A DNA stretch of 5,504 bases. It comes from CAG-917 sp028724485 (GTDB lineage Bacteria; Bacillota; Clostridia; Christensenellales; CAG-917). Shown here piece by piece: positions 5,186 to 5,504 of this stretch. Positions within the stretch are counted from its first letter, which is position 1. Every line of letters starts with the position of its first letter. Both the position numbers and the translations under genes were made by a program. Location of the stretch: assembly GCA_028724485.1 (NCBI GenBank), contig JAQYCY010000008.1, positions 1 to 5,504 of the forward strand. Direction: 5' to 3'. A model generated the notes under the pieces. The model did not search any database and had not been told where the DNA came from. It saw only the letters and a list, made by a program, of their open reading frames with translations.

Positions 5186-5475
5186 TGAACGCATACGATA
5201 TTATTTTAAAGCCTATCTTGTCTGAAAAGAGCTTCGACGGCATTTCGGATAAGAGATACACTTTTGAAGTTGCCAAATCGGCAAGCAAGACGGACATCAA
5301 AAACGCCGTCGAGCAAATCTTCAAAGTTAAGGTAGAAAAGGTTAATACAGTAAACTATGACGGCAAAATCAAAAGAATGGGTCGTCACGAAGGAAGAACA
5401 GCTTCTTACAAGAAAGCAATTGTTCAACTCACGAAAGAGTCAAAGGCAATTGAATTCTTCGAGAGCTTGTCATAA
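5185..5475 (+). CDS. rplW: Large ribosomal subunit protein uL23 (L23)
   Basis: L23 lies at the rim of the exit tunnel on the 50S subunit and is the docking site for trigger factor and signal recognition particle. The 96 residues are the usual bacterial length. Typical features are the N terminus YDIILKPILSEKS (4-16), YTFEVAKSASKTDIKNAVEQ (25-44), the segment VNTVNYDGKIKRMGRHEGR (53-71) and the signature RTASYKKAIVQL (71-82). GAGGAGG (5168-5174), inside the end of rplD, lies 10 nt before the ATG, and the ATG overlaps the rplD stop (TAATG), indicating translational coupling. The downstream gene rplB starts 11 nt after its stop. Confidence 0.98.
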   Translation: MNAYDIILKPILSEKSFDGISDKRYTFEVAKSASKTDIKNAVEQIFKVKVEKVNTVNYDGKIKRMGRHEGRTASYKKAIVQLTKESKAIEFFESLS

Positions 5476-5486
5476 GGAGGCATCAA

Positions 5487-5504
5487 ATGGCTATCAAGAA
5501 ATAT
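5487..5504 (+). CDS. rplB: Large ribosomal subunit protein uL2 (L2), first six codons
   Basis: ATG at 5487 follows AAGGAGG (5474-5480) by 6 nt and encodes MAIKKY before the window ends. This is the usual start of bacterial L2, and rplB follows rplW in the standard S10 operon order. L2 joins the subunits and supports peptidyl transfer. The call rests on six residues plus strong gene order. Confidence 0.93.

Noticed and set aside
4550..5194. Antisense open frame (214 codons) covering all of rplD
   Set aside because: It is the mirror of L4 coding sequence with no family features of its own.

Overview
The window looks like chromosome of an uncultured Clostridia-type member of the Bacillota (Firmicutes). 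The evidence is strong AGGAGG-type ribosome binding sites before every gene, an S10 protein very close in wording to the Bacillus/Clostridium form, short Gram-positive lipoprotein signal peptides, A/T-rich intergenic DNA, and BspA-type leucine-rich-repeat lipoproteins of the kind common in gut Clostridia. The standard genetic code fits all intact genes. Class-level placement is an inference; nothing here fixes genus or family.

Layout, all on the + strand. Bases 1-84 are the last 27 codons of an unidentified gene, closed by a strong intrinsic terminator (105-135). A gene-poor stretch (136-485) follows, with no intact gene but one protein-like frame broken by several stops. A near-consensus extended -10 promoter (486-514), carrying a perfect 12-bp palindrome in its spacer, drives a two-gene operon (553-1668 and 1692-2873). 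These are paralogous lipoproteins, each with an N-terminal cap, LRR_5/BspA repeats of 23 residues, an island, more repeats, and a Trp-rich C-terminal block. An array of A/T-rich tandem repeats (2906-3005) and an intrinsic terminator (3026-3059) end that unit.

A second gene-poor stretch (3060-3342) leads to a strong promoter (3343-3371) and a leader of about 205 nt with several hairpins and a possible small basic upstream reading frame (3435-3557). Then comes the start of the S10 ribosomal-protein operon in canonical order: rpsJ (S10), rplC (L3), rplD (L4), rplW (L23) and the first six codons of rplB (L2). The ribosomal genes are tightly packed, with a 1-nt overlap of rplD and rplW, as expected for one polycistronic message.

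The two transcription units have different jobs (surface-exposed repeat proteins versus ribosome assembly) and are separated by a terminator and an independent promoter, so adjacency need not mean shared function. The parts that known families do not explain are the palindrome inside the lrr promoter, the S10 leader with its repeated stem-loop sequence and internal reading frame, the A/T tandem repeats, and the two protein-like but broken frames. I found no convincing new multi-gene system.
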